NCBI GenBank assembly: GCA_025353525.1
Contig: JANXOO010001391.1
Coordinates: 1-6,182, forward strand
Origin: Schlesneria sp.
GTDB taxonomy: Bacteria; Planctomycetota; Planctomycetia; Planctomycetales; Planctomycetaceae
Direction of reading: 5' to 3'
Length of the DNA stretch: 6,182 bases
Of this stretch, positions 1 through 6,182 are shown piece by piece. The notes beneath the pieces were generated by a model. The model was not told where the DNA came from. It did not search any database and saw nothing but the letters and a program-made list of their open reading frames with translations. The number at the start of each line of letters is the position of its first letter. Within the stretch, counting starts at the first letter, position 1. The position numbers were made by a program, and so were the translations under genes.

Positions 1-75
1 TGCGTTGCTATGAATGAACTCGATGCTTCTGCGAACAGTGTACAGGGTAATCTTTCATTTTTTGGCTCAACCAAC

Positions 76-81
76 AGGGAG
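76..81 (+). promoter_or_regulatory. Ribosome binding site of the 91-residue protein gene
   Basis: The sequence AGGGAG lies eight bases upstream of the ATG at position 90, an ideal Shine-Dalgarno spacing. It favours this start and frame over the competing reading frame that begins at position 14 and overlaps the same DNA. Confidence 0.6.
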
Positions 82-89
82 CGTCGCCG

Positions 90-365
90 ATGTCCGTCCC
101 GACCGAAAATTCTTTCCTGACTCTTCCCGACGCGCGACTCATCGAACAGGCAATCAGGACGTTAAAGCAAAGCGTCCAGATTCAAGTCGAAAGCGAATCG
201 CGGTTGCAGAGGCTTTGCTCCGCGTGGCAGGGGAACTGGTCGACTCAATGCGATCAGTTGCGAAGCCGTATCGAGACGCTCGAAGCCCGGCTGGCTCCAT
301 GGATAGCCGACGTGACAGACGGACCAAGACTCGCCGTCATTTCTCAACACGAAGATGCCGCGTGA
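90..365 (+). CDS. Small uncharacterised protein, probably helical/coiled-coil
   Basis: This 91-residue protein has no function I recognise. It begins at an ATG preceded by AGGGAG at eight bases. Residues 15 to about 72 are rich in Gln, Glu, Arg and Leu with heptad-like spacing (for example QLRSRIETLEARL), suggesting one or two long helices or a short coiled coil. There is a Trp pair around residues 46-50 and two cysteines (in RLCSAW and TQCDQL). No signal peptide or membrane segment is visible, so it is probably cytoplasmic. It is oriented like the peroxidase gene downstream but separated from it by about 200 bases that contain their own promoter, so they are unlikely to share an operon. The ribosome binding site and sensible composition support a real gene. 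A competing overlapping frame (14-400) is Arg/Ser-rich and looks like a shadow. Confidence 0.6.
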   Translation: MSVPTENSFLTLPDARLIEQAIRTLKQSVQIQVESESRLQRLCSAWQGNWSTQCDQLRSRIETLEARLAPWIADVTDGPRLAVISQHEDAA

Positions 366-410
366 CCTGGAAACCGCCGTCTCATCGAACGGCAAATTGA
401 CGGGAAAGAC

Positions 411-444
411 GGCCGACAATTCCTGTGTTGAGCGACAGTCGGCC
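411..444 (+). terminator. Hairpin between the small gene and the peroxidase promoter
   Basis: GGCCGAC at 411-417 is the perfect reverse complement of GTCGGCC at 438-444. TGT at 424-426 can extend the stem against ACA at 435-437, leaving a short loop. It sits after the small gene's stop and before the next promoter, where a terminator would be useful. No run of T follows it, so it is not a classical intrinsic terminator, and a chance inverted repeat in GC-rich DNA is possible. Confidence 0.25.
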
Positions 445-452
445 CCACTTCA

Positions 453-481
453 TTGGTCATCCGGCGAGTCGTGGCTACAAT
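453..481 (+). promoter_or_regulatory. Predicted sigma70-like promoter for the peroxidase-dehydrogenase pair
   Basis: TTGGTC (453-458) and TACAAT (476-481) are separated by exactly 17 bases; TACAAT matches the TATAAT consensus at five of six positions. A transcript starting near 488 would have a leader of about 80 bases before the peroxidase ATG at 569. The -10 box lies inside a small perfect inverted repeat, GGCTA-CAA-TAGCC (473-485), which could be an operator or chance. The call rests on consensus matching only, and planctomycete promoters are not well characterised. Confidence 0.42.
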
Positions 482-555
482 AGCCGCAGTGCATCGAGCT
501 TTCTGATCATATGGCCTGCCAAGGCCGTCGGCTCGTTTGCTTTGTCCATCCCGCC

Positions 556-560
556 AGGAG
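556..560 (+). promoter_or_regulatory. Ribosome binding site that fixes the peroxidase start
   Basis: AGGAG lies eight bases upstream of the ATG at 569. The frame is open back to 425, but the residues encoded before 569 do not resemble the family and would bury the signal peptide. This site therefore decides the start. Confidence 0.7.
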
Positions 561-568
561 AACCTGCC

Positions 569-1132
569 ATGAAACTGCCTGTTGCCTGCCTGTTCGCCGG
601 AATCCTGTCCACGACGCTGATGACATTCGCCATCGCTGACGACAAGGGGTCAAATGTGCTCGATCACAAAATGAAGACTGTCGCTGGCAAAGAAGTGAAT
701 CTTGCCGAAAAATACAAAGGGAAAGTCCTTCTGGTCGTTAATGTTGCCAGCAAATGCGGAGCGACTCCCCAGTACAAACAACTCGAAGGATTGCACGACA
801 CCTATCAGGCAAAAGGTCTGGCAGTGATCGGTTTCCCATGCAACCAGTTCGGCGGTCAGGAACCGGGAACGGAAGAAGAGATCGCGAAATTCTGCAAAGC
901 GACATTCGATGTTTCGTTCGATCTCTTTTCCAAAGTCGATGTCAACGGCGACAATGCCGCCCCTCTTTATAAGCAGCTCACTGCCAAAGATGGGCCAATC
1001 AAATGGAACTTTGAAAAGTTCGTGATCGGACGTAATGGCGAAGTTGTTGCACGGTTCCCGACCGGAACGAAGCCGGATGCACCGGAAGTCGTCAAGGCGA
1101 TCGAAACCGAACTCGCCAAATCGGAAAAATGA
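569..1132 (+). CDS. Exported glutathione peroxidase family protein (Cys type)
   Basis: This 187-residue thiol peroxidase reduces hydrogen peroxide and organic or lipid hydroperoxides. Family knowledge suggests that such Cys enzymes usually take electrons from thioredoxin rather than glutathione. The peroxidatic Cys63 lies in NVASKCGATPQY. Gln97 is in FGGQEPG, Trp136 and Asn137 are in KWNFEKF, and together these form the catalytic tetrad. Cys109 in EEIAKFC aligns with the resolving Cys82 of yeast Gpx3, so a two-Cys cycle is likely; Cys91 is in the FPCNQF motif. The active site codon is TGC, not TGA, so it is not a selenoprotein. Residues 1-23 form a Sec signal peptide (hydrophobic core, probable cleavage A-I-A|D), placing the enzyme in the periplasm or envelope. 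Apart from the signal peptide, length and motifs are those of a complete family member. The AGGAG at 556-560 supports the start at 569 instead of 425. Its stop overlaps the start of the dehydrogenase gene. Confidence 0.93.
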   Translation: MKLPVACLFAGILSTTLMTFAIADDKGSNVLDHKMKTVAGKEVNLAEKYKGKVLLVVNVASKCGATPQYKQLEGLHDTYQAKGLAVIGFPCNQFGGQEPGTEEEIAKFCKATFDVSFDLFSKVDVNGDNAAPLYKQLTAKDGPIKWNFEKFVIGRNGEVVARFPTGTKPDAPEVVKAIETELAKSEK

Positions 1133-2703
1133 GCATGGCAACGATCCAGGCCACGCTCGATCGGTTGGGTTTGACGCAGCCACTGTCTGCGGTGTGGATT
1201 GGTGGTAGCCAACGTGCTGGTGCAGGATTGGCCATCGCGAGCCGTTCCCCGATCGACGGTTCGTTACTGGCGACTTTGTCCGCGGCATCTCCGGTCGATG
1301 TCAATGCGGTGCTCACGGCATCGAGTGCCGCGTTTTGCGATTGGCGAATTGTACCGGCTCCCCGACGCGGCGAATTCGTTCGCCGCGTCGGAAACCGGTT
1401 CCGTGAATTGAAAAACGATCTTGCAGCACTGATTTCCCTTGAGGCGGGAAAGATCACTCAGGAAGCACTCGGCGAAGTTCAGGAGGTCATCGACATTTGT
1501 GACTTCGCCACAGGACTCAGTCGACAATTGCATGGACTGACGATTGCCAGCGAGCGTCCCTTGCACCGATTGGCCGAGCAATGGCATCCTTTGGGCACGG
1601 TGGGAGTCATTACCGCCTTCAATTTCCCGATGGCTGTGTGGGCGTGGAACGCTGCTTTGGCATGGGTCTGCGGCGATCCTGTCATCTGGAAGCCATCCGA
1701 AAAAACACCGCTGTGCGCCCTGGCATGTCAGTCCGTCGTCGCATCGGTGTTGCAGGAAATGCCCGATGTTCCGGCGGCCGTGTCATCCGTTGTCGTTGGC
1801 CTGCGGGATGTCGGGATCAAGTTGGCAGAATCGACTGAATTGCCGCTCGTTTCGGCGACGGGTTCGACCGCTATGGGCCGCGATGTCGCTCAACGGGTCG
1901 CCGCGCGGCTGGGTCGATCGTTATTGGAACTTGGCGGCAACAACGGACTCGTTGTGGCACCGACGGCGGATCTTGAACTGGCAACGCGAGCAATCGTATT
2001 TTCCGCTGTCGGGACGTGTGGCCAACGTTGCACGTCGCTTCGGCGTTTGATCGTTCACGAACAAATGGCGGACGAACTTGTCGCGAGACTGAAGTCGATT
2101 TACGAACGACTTCCGATCGGCGATCCGCTCGAGTCCGGAACTCTTGTCGGACCGTTGATCGATGAATCGGCCGGAATTGCCATGCAATCGGCACTTGATC
2201 GTGCTGCCCATGAAGGTGGAATCGTTCACGGGGGCGAACGACTGGTTGGTTCAGTTCCCGGCGGCGGAGTCTATGTCCGCCCGGCGATTGTTGATTTCCC
2301 CGCGACTGATCCGGGCGGGTTTCGCGGAACGTCCACACGCGAGAGCATCGTACGCGAAGAAACATTTGCACCGATACTCTATGTGCAGCGCTACCGGACC
2401 ATCGAAGAAGCCATTGTGATTCACAATGATGTCCCCCAGGGGCTGGCGTCGTCGATCATGACGAATGACATCCGGGAAGCCGAACTGTTCTGTTCGGCGG
2501 CAGGATCGGACTGCGGCATTGTCAACGTCAACGTTGGACCCAGCGGTGCCGAAATCGGCGGTGCCTTTGGCGGCGAAAAGGCCACTGGCGGCGGGCGTGA
2601 ATCGGGATCGGACAGCTGGAAGGCCTATATGAGGCGAACGACCAATACGATCAACTATTCCCGGGACCTGCCGCTCGCTCAGGGAATTCGATTCGAGACT
2701 TAG
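1129..2703 (+). CDS. Aldehyde dehydrogenase, ALDH7 (antiquitin / aminoadipate-semialdehyde dehydrogenase) type
   Basis: This 524-residue NAD(P)+-dependent dehydrogenase oxidises aldehydes to acids. ALDH7 members typically act on alpha-aminoadipate semialdehyde (in equilibrium with piperideine-6-carboxylate) in lysine breakdown, and also on aldehydes from lipid peroxidation. Visible motifs are TAFNFP with Asn165, WKPSEKTPL with Lys188 of the cofactor site, ATGST (243-247), LLELGGNN with the general base Glu267, GQRCTS with the nucleophile Cys301, and ETFAP with Glu411. The C-terminus carries the subfamily hallmark: GAEIGGAFGGEK, GGGRESGSDSWK and a TINYSRDLPLAQGI tail, close to human ALDH7A1. 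No signal peptide is seen, so it is cytoplasmic. About ten residues are inserted before ETFAP (around 391-410) relative to the human protein. Its ATG shares ATGA with the peroxidase stop, implying translational coupling; ATG at 1135 is an alternative start. The substrate is inferred: no lysine aminotransferase gene is in view. Confidence 0.93.
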   Translation: MSMATIQATLDRLGLTQPLSAVWIGGSQRAGAGLAIASRSPIDGSLLATLSAASPVDVNAVLTASSAAFCDWRIVPAPRRGEFVRRVGNRFRELKNDLAALISLEAGKITQEALGEVQEVIDICDFATGLSRQLHGLTIASERPLHRLAEQWHPLGTVGVITAFNFPMAVWAWNAALAWVCGDPVIWKPSEKTPLCALACQSVVASVLQEMPDVPAAVSSVVVGLRDVGIKLAESTELPLVSATGSTAMGRDVAQRVAARLGRSLLELGGNNGLVVAPTADLELATRAIVFSAVGTCGQRCTSLRRLIVHEQMADELVARLKSIYERLPIGDPLESGTLVGPLIDESAGIAMQSALDRAAHEGGIVHGGERLVGSVPGGGVYVRPAIVDFPATDPGGFRGTSTRESIVREETFAPILYVQRYRTIEEAIVIHNDVPQGLASSIMTNDIREAELFCSAAGSDCGIVNVNVGPSGAEIGGAFGGEKATGGGRESGSDSWKAYMRRTTNTINYSRDLPLAQGIRFET

Positions 2704-2746
2704 TCTTTTTGATCGCGACGGGACGGGTTTTCGGGTCTGTCTTTCC

Positions 2747-2752
2747 AAAGGA
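2747..2752 (+). promoter_or_regulatory. Ribosome binding site supporting a TTG start
   Basis: AAAGGA ends eight bases before the TTG at 2761. The reading frame has no ATG until after the Walker A motif, so this site is what fixes the non-ATG start of the ABC ATPase. Confidence 0.65.
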
Positions 2753-2760
2753 TATTTGGT

Positions 2761-3489
2761 TTGGCCTTAATCGAGATTCGCGATGTCTGCAAAGTATACA
2801 ACCTTGGCGAAGTCAAAGTCGATGCATTGAAAGATGCGAATTTGACGATCGATCAGGGCGAATACGTTGCGCTCATCGGGCCATCGGGGTCGGGCAAAAG
2901 TACCCTGATGAATATGCTCGGCTGCCTCGATCGGCCGACATCCGGCAGTTACAAACTGGCTGGTGAAGAAATTGCGACGATGTCGAATGACGACCGGGCA
3001 CGCATCCGGAATCGTCGCATCGGATTCGTCTTCCAGAACTTCAATCTGCTAAACCGGACTTCGGCCCTGGAAAATGTCGAGCTGCCACTTCTTTACACGA
3101 AAGGGATCTCGGCGGCTGACCGGCAACGGCGAGCCATCGAAAAACTGACCCTGGTAGGACTCGGCAACCGACTCGATCATCATCCCAGCCAGCTTTCTGG
3201 CGGACAGCAACAGCGAGTGGCGATTGCCCGGGCGCTCGTCAACGAACCGGCCATTCTGATGGGCGACGAGCCGACTGGAAACCTTGATTCCAGAACCAGT
3301 CGCGAAGTGATCGGCCTGTTTCGTGAGTTGAATGAATCGGCAGGAATTACCGTAATTCTTGTGACCCACGATGCCAATGTGGCAAAAAATGCCAAACGCG
3401 TCGTCGTCCTGAGCGATGGCGGCATCGTCTGCGACACGACCGATTTTCGTCAGGCCCTACACGTCCTACAGTCGGGACTCGAAGAGTAA
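2761..3489 (+). CDS. ABC transporter ATP-binding protein, MacB/LolD family
   Basis: This 242-residue protein is the nucleotide-binding subunit of an ABC transporter and would hydrolyse ATP at the cytoplasmic face of the inner membrane. All motifs are intact: Walker A GPSGSGKS (40-47), Q-loop Gln92 in VFQNFNLL, signature LSGGQ (145-149), Walker B ILMGDE (165-170) with catalytic Glu170, D-loop NLDS, and H-loop His203 in VTHD. MLGCLDRPTSG and NRTSALENVELPL are typical of the MacB/LolD/FtsE-like group, which works with FtsX-type permeases in macrolide or peptide export or lipoprotein release. It starts at TTG (AAAGGA eight bases upstream) because no ATG occurs in frame before Walker A. It lies 57 bases after the dehydrogenase and 74 bases before the TolC-like gene. 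No permease or membrane-fusion partner is in the window, so the transported substrate cannot be named. Confidence 0.93.
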   Translation: MALIEIRDVCKVYNLGEVKVDALKDANLTIDQGEYVALIGPSGSGKSTLMNMLGCLDRPTSGSYKLAGEEIATMSNDDRARIRNRRIGFVFQNFNLLNRTSALENVELPLLYTKGISAADRQRRAIEKLTLVGLGNRLDHHPSQLSGGQQQRVAIARALVNEPAILMGDEPTGNLDSRTSREVIGLFRELNESAGITVILVTHDANVAKNAKRVVVLSDGGIVCDTTDFRQALHVLQSGLEE

Positions 3490-3563
3490 CCCTCGACCCG
3501 TGGCGAACATCCCGACGATGTACGTCCTGAGGATTCCAACTTCTTTGATGCGAGTGTTTTGGT

Positions 3564-5639
3564 ATGGATGCCAATCACCGATGTCGCGCGATCGCGCTTT
3601 TGGCGATCATCTTTGCCCTGTCGGCAAAGTCAGCCTGCGCGCAACGAGTCTTTCCGACCCTGTTTCCTGAACAGCGGTCGATACAGGTTCGTGATCCGTC
3701 ACAGCTTGCCAGATACAGAATGACTGACTCTGTACCTCCTCCGACGGTGTCGAGCAAGGTTGATCTCGAACCGTATCCAGTGTCGCTCGACGATGTGATC
3801 CGGATTTCGCTGGAACGAACCGACGTTGTTCGAGTTCTGTTGGGCACTGTCGCCCAGGCGAGTGGCCAGACAATTTACGACGCCGCAATTACCAATACGA
3901 CGATCGACCAGAACAACGCGCGGTTCGACCCCACGCTGACGATCAATAATTCCTGGAACCGTTTACAGAATCCGCAGGCGATCTTTGACCCGGCGAATCC
4001 CGCACAGTCGCTGATTCCAGGTTTCAGCAATAACTTCTTCACGGACACTGCCAGCCTGACAAAGGTGAACGCAACCGGTGGAACGGCGGGAATCGGATGG
4101 ACATCGACTGATTCCCGACTGCAACCGGGGACATTTCCGCTGAACCCGCAAACGGCGTCCGCTACGAATATCAATTATACTCAGCCCCTGTTGCGGGGAC
4201 GAGGGATCGGTCCCAACCTCGCACCAATCGTCATTGCACGCATCAATACGGAACTCTCGTATTTTCAATTGAAAGACTCGGTCCAGGAACTGGTGCGCGG
4301 AGTCATCGACAGTTATTGGGCATTGGTTGCGGCGCGTACAGACGTATGGTCAAAACAGCAGCAGATCGACCAGTTGGAAGAAGTCGTGCGGCGAATCAAA
4401 GTCCGGGTCACCACCGAACTGGACAATCGTGCCGACCTGTCACAGGTTCAAGTGACACTGGCGAACACACGCGCGAACCTGATCATCTCTCGCGCGAACA
4501 TGATTCAGCGCGAGGATGTACTTCGAAACGTTCTCGGCATGCCACCATCGGACGGGTTGCGAATGGTGCCTCACACACCGCCGACCGACGAACGGTTCGA
4601 GCCGGACTGGTCACGCATTCTCGAGATCGCATCTGAACGCCGCCCTGATCTGGTCGAACTGAAGCTGATTGTTGAAGCGGACGAGCAACAAATTGTGATT
4701 GCGAAGAACGGAGCGTTGCCGCAATTGGACGGAGTCGCCGTCTACCGCTGGAACGGTCTGGAAGGGACGATGCCCAATGGCGGGAATCTTCGGTCAGGTG
4801 CGGGTGCGTTCAACGACTGGACGCTGGGCGTGAATTTTTCTGTGCCACTGGGTCTGCGGCAATCGCGGGCGAACTTGCGACAGAAAGAACTGGTGATCGT
4901 TCGCGATCGGGTCAATCTGCAGCAAGGACTACATAACGCGGCTCACATTCTGGCCACAAATATCCGCAGCATGGATCAGGCTTACGAACAATACCTCGCT
5001 TATCGTGAAGTGCGCGACGCGGCCAGAACCAACCTTGACTATCAATTGGCTCGCTATCGAACTCAGCAGGGGATTCTGATCAACGTATTGCAAGGGGTGA
5101 CCGACTGGGGGAATGCCATTTCCAACGAAGCCAGTGCTCTCGCGACGTACAATACAACTCTGGCAACACTCGAACGCCAGTCGGGTACGATCCTGGAAAC
5201 GCACGGAGTGGCGTTTTATGAAGAGCGGTTCGGTTCGATCGGCCCGCTTGGCAGGTTTGCATCGCCCGTGTGCTATCCGCTGGACAATCGACCTTCGACA
5301 AACAGTGACGTTTACGGCACATCGGACAAACCTGCTGAAGAAAAGTTTGATCTGAAACGCCCGATCAATCTGAACGAAAAGCCGCCCGAAATCGACTATG
5401 ACAAGTTCAGGCTGCCAACTCTCGAAGAAAGCACTCCTGATATCCCCCCTTTTCCGGACTCGAAACCGGACCCGAAACCCGTGACACCGGCACGGGCAGA
5501 TATTCGCAGCAGCAATGGTCGCAGCGAACGATCCCCTGTATCAACGTCGGGCGACGATGGAGCAACCAGTGAACCGACGGCGGTACCCACAACGTCCAGG
5601 TCGATCCGAAAACGAATACTCAGTTGGTTACCACGCTGA
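3564..5639 (+). CDS. TolC-like outer-membrane efflux protein (OEP family)
   Basis: This 691-residue protein should form the trimeric outer-membrane channel and periplasmic tunnel of a tripartite efflux or type I export system. Residues 1-26 are a Sec signal peptide (core AIALLAIIFALSA, likely cleavage A-C-A|Q); Cys25 lacks a lipobox. The first OEP repeat starts near SLDDVIRISLERTDVV (74-89). A beta-strand segment with INYTQPLLRGRG (203-214) follows, then long helices (about 225-325). The second repeat begins near LEIASERRPDLVELK (353-367), has a second strand segment TLGVNFSVPLG (420-430), and helices to about 545. Residues from about 565 to the end form an extension rich in Pro, Asp and Ser that ends in a basic stretch (SIRKRILSWLPR); classical TolC (about 470 mature residues) lacks this. 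The ATG at 3564 has only a weak GAG upstream. The gene follows the ABC ATPase by 74 bases and probably belongs with it. It ends two bases from the convergent copper ATPase fragment. Confidence 0.9.
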   Translation: MDANHRCRAIALLAIIFALSAKSACAQRVFPTLFPEQRSIQVRDPSQLARYRMTDSVPPPTVSSKVDLEPYPVSLDDVIRISLERTDVVRVLLGTVAQASGQTIYDAAITNTTIDQNNARFDPTLTINNSWNRLQNPQAIFDPANPAQSLIPGFSNNFFTDTASLTKVNATGGTAGIGWTSTDSRLQPGTFPLNPQTASATNINYTQPLLRGRGIGPNLAPIVIARINTELSYFQLKDSVQELVRGVIDSYWALVAARTDVWSKQQQIDQLEEVVRRIKVRVTTELDNRADLSQVQVTLANTRANLIISRANMIQREDVLRNVLGMPPSDGLRMVPHTPPTDERFEPDWSRILEIASERRPDLVELKLIVEADEQQIVIAKNGALPQLDGVAVYRWNGLEGTMPNGGNLRSGAGAFNDWTLGVNFSVPLGLRQSRANLRQKELVIVRDRVNLQQGLHNAAHILATNIRSMDQAYEQYLAYREVRDAARTNLDYQLARYRTQQGILINVLQGVTDWGNAISNEASALATYNTTLATLERQSGTILETHGVAFYEERFGSIGPLGRFASPVCYPLDNRPSTNSDVYGTSDKPAEEKFDLKRPINLNEKPPEIDYDKFRLPTLEESTPDIPPFPDSKPDPKPVTPARADIRSSNGRSERSPVSTSGDDGATSEPTAVPTTSRSIRKRILSWLPR

Positions 5640-5641
5640 GA

Positions 5642-6004
5642 TCAGTTCGATATGTTCGTCCGGCGAAGTCTTAATGCGTTGACGATCACCGAAACAGAAC
5701 TGAGACTCATCGCGGTTGCGGCCAGCATCGGATTCAACGTGATACTCCACAGCGGATATAATACGCCGGCTGCAACGGGGATTCCGATCGCGTTGTAAGT
5801 GAACGCGAAGGCCAGGTTCTGGCGAACGTTACGTGAGACCTGACGGCTGAGTTTCACTGCTTTGGCGATGCCGCGTAAGTCAGGTCGCACGAGGATAACG
5901 CCAGCCGATTGCCTGGCGATGTCGGTACCGGTTCCGAGTGAAATGCCGACGTTGGCGGCGGCCAAAGCGGGGGCATCGTTAATCCCGTCGCCTGCCATTG
6001 CAAT
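5642..6004 (-). pseudogene. copA: C-terminal fragment of a Cu+-exporting P1B-type ATPase (CopA-like)
   Basis: The fragment covers roughly the last 120 residues of a copper-exporting P-type ATPase. It has the P-domain hinge [20 protein letters not shown], then the segment [18 protein letters not shown] containing the YN pair of TM7. TM8 contains [16 protein letters not shown] with the Met/Ser residues that define the Cu+ (P1B-1) subgroup, and the protein ends in [12 protein letters not shown]. Everything normally upstream is missing in all three minus-strand frames: the metal-binding domain, TM1-6, the CPC motif, the phosphorylated DKTGT Asp and the ATP domain. The open frame runs up to a stop at 6107-6109 and could begin at TTG 6076 (144 residues). 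That start has no ribosome binding site, and residues before about Ile25 do not look like the family. As it stands it cannot be a working pump. It is either the remnant of a broken gene or one half of a chimeric join with the glycosyltransferase fragment. Confidence 0.82.
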
Positions 6005-6182
6005 GCATCGCGGAGTGAGGGGCGATGCGTTGTCCGAGGGCCGACTAGCCGCAGCCGTACGTCGCTCGACGTGCAACCAGATCTGTCGCGAGCCAGAGCA
6101 AGCGCCTCAAGAAGTGGTCGTGCGCTTCTCGAACCGTAGAACTCGCCGGCATGCAGGAGTTCGAGCCGGGCACCTCTCCGGT
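6001..6182 (-). CDS. Partial glycosyltransferase (GT-B, GT4-like), cut by window edge
   Basis: Read on the minus strand from 6180, this frame encodes about 60 residues. The stretch [20 protein letters not shown] continues into ALALARDR and, a little later, VRLRLVGP. The H-G-x-x-Y-G-x-R-x-x-R-P-L-L-x-A-L pattern followed by a beta strand ending in VGP is typical of the start of the C-terminal nucleotide-sugar-binding domain of GT-B glycosyltransferases, which build cell-envelope or exopolysaccharide glycans. The N-terminal half lies beyond the window. The C-terminal half (including the expected E-x7-E region) is absent: the frame runs on past 6000 to about 5853, but there it is only the shadow of the copper ATPase, which uses another frame. 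The assignment rests on one short motif region, so it is moderately sure. Confidence 0.55.

Noticed and set aside
1..120. Open frame from the window edge to a stop at 118-120, possibly the end of an upstream gene
   Set aside because: Only about 39 codons with no recognisable motif; it would overlap the better-supported gene by about 30 bases.
14..400. 128-residue open frame overlapping the small 91-residue gene
   Set aside because: It is Arg/Ser-rich and low in hydrophobic residues, as expected from an off-frame read of GC-rich DNA, and has no ribosome binding site, whereas the 90-365 frame has a clear one.
425..568. N-terminal extension of the peroxidase from an ATG at 425
   Set aside because: The extension crosses the predicted promoter, has no family similarity, and would place the signal peptide internally; the ATG at 569 has AGGAG at eight bases.
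569..640. Possible lipoprotein signal in the peroxidase (PVAC near the N-terminus)
   Set aside because: The Cys is at residue 7, before the hydrophobic core, with Pro at -3; a normal signal peptidase I site follows at residue 23.
650..1288. 212-residue open frame on the minus strand
   Set aside because: It lies opposite the peroxidase gene and its composition (many Phe, Arg and Asp from complemented codons) is that of an antisense shadow.
2251..2748. 165-residue minus-strand open frame opposite the end of the dehydrogenase
   Set aside because: It is antisense to strongly conserved ALDH motifs and carries no recognisable domain.
6001..6182. TGEVPGS read on the minus strand from 6182, resembling the TGE-x-x-P motif of P-type ATPases
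   Set aside because: The motif should lie hundreds of residues before GDGIND, the flanks do not match, and the frame stops soon after; it is a chance match.

Overview
This window most likely comes from a member of the Planctomycetes (Planctomycetaceae-like). The evidence is the outer-membrane efflux protein with a QPLLRGRG-type segment and a long acidic, proline-rich tail, the LolD/MacB-type ATPase beside it, the moderately high GC content, and a small lineage-restricted-looking protein. This placement is inferred from family recognition; no database search was run.

The layout from left to right starts with a small uncharacterised 91-residue protein (90-365, +). A 203-base gap follows, holding a hairpin and a good sigma70-like promoter. 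Next is a tight pair: an exported cysteine-type glutathione peroxidase (569-1132, +) whose stop codon overlaps the start of an ALDH7/antiquitin-type aldehyde dehydrogenase (1129-2703, +). A stand-alone ABC ATPase of the MacB/LolD family follows (2761-3489, +; TTG start with a clear ribosome binding site), then a TolC-like outer-membrane efflux protein (3564-5639, +). Converging on this gene, two bases away, is the C-terminal end of a Cu+-type P1B ATPase on the minus strand (5642 to about 6004). Just upstream of it, also on the minus strand but in another frame, lies a fragment that reads as the middle of a GT-B glycosyltransferase (about 6001-6182), cut by the window edge.

The peroxidase and dehydrogenase are probably co-translated and would suit a lipid-peroxide/aldehyde detoxification theme or a lysine catabolic step. 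The ABC ATPase and TolC homologue suggest envelope export or efflux, but the permease and periplasmic adaptor that normally accompany them are absent here. The most unusual spot is the glycosyltransferase/copper-ATPase junction near 6000-6030. It is either a real gene-breaking rearrangement or an assembly chimera near a contig end. I found no CRISPR array, tRNA, rRNA, transposase or attachment site, and nothing that makes a convincing new multi-gene system.
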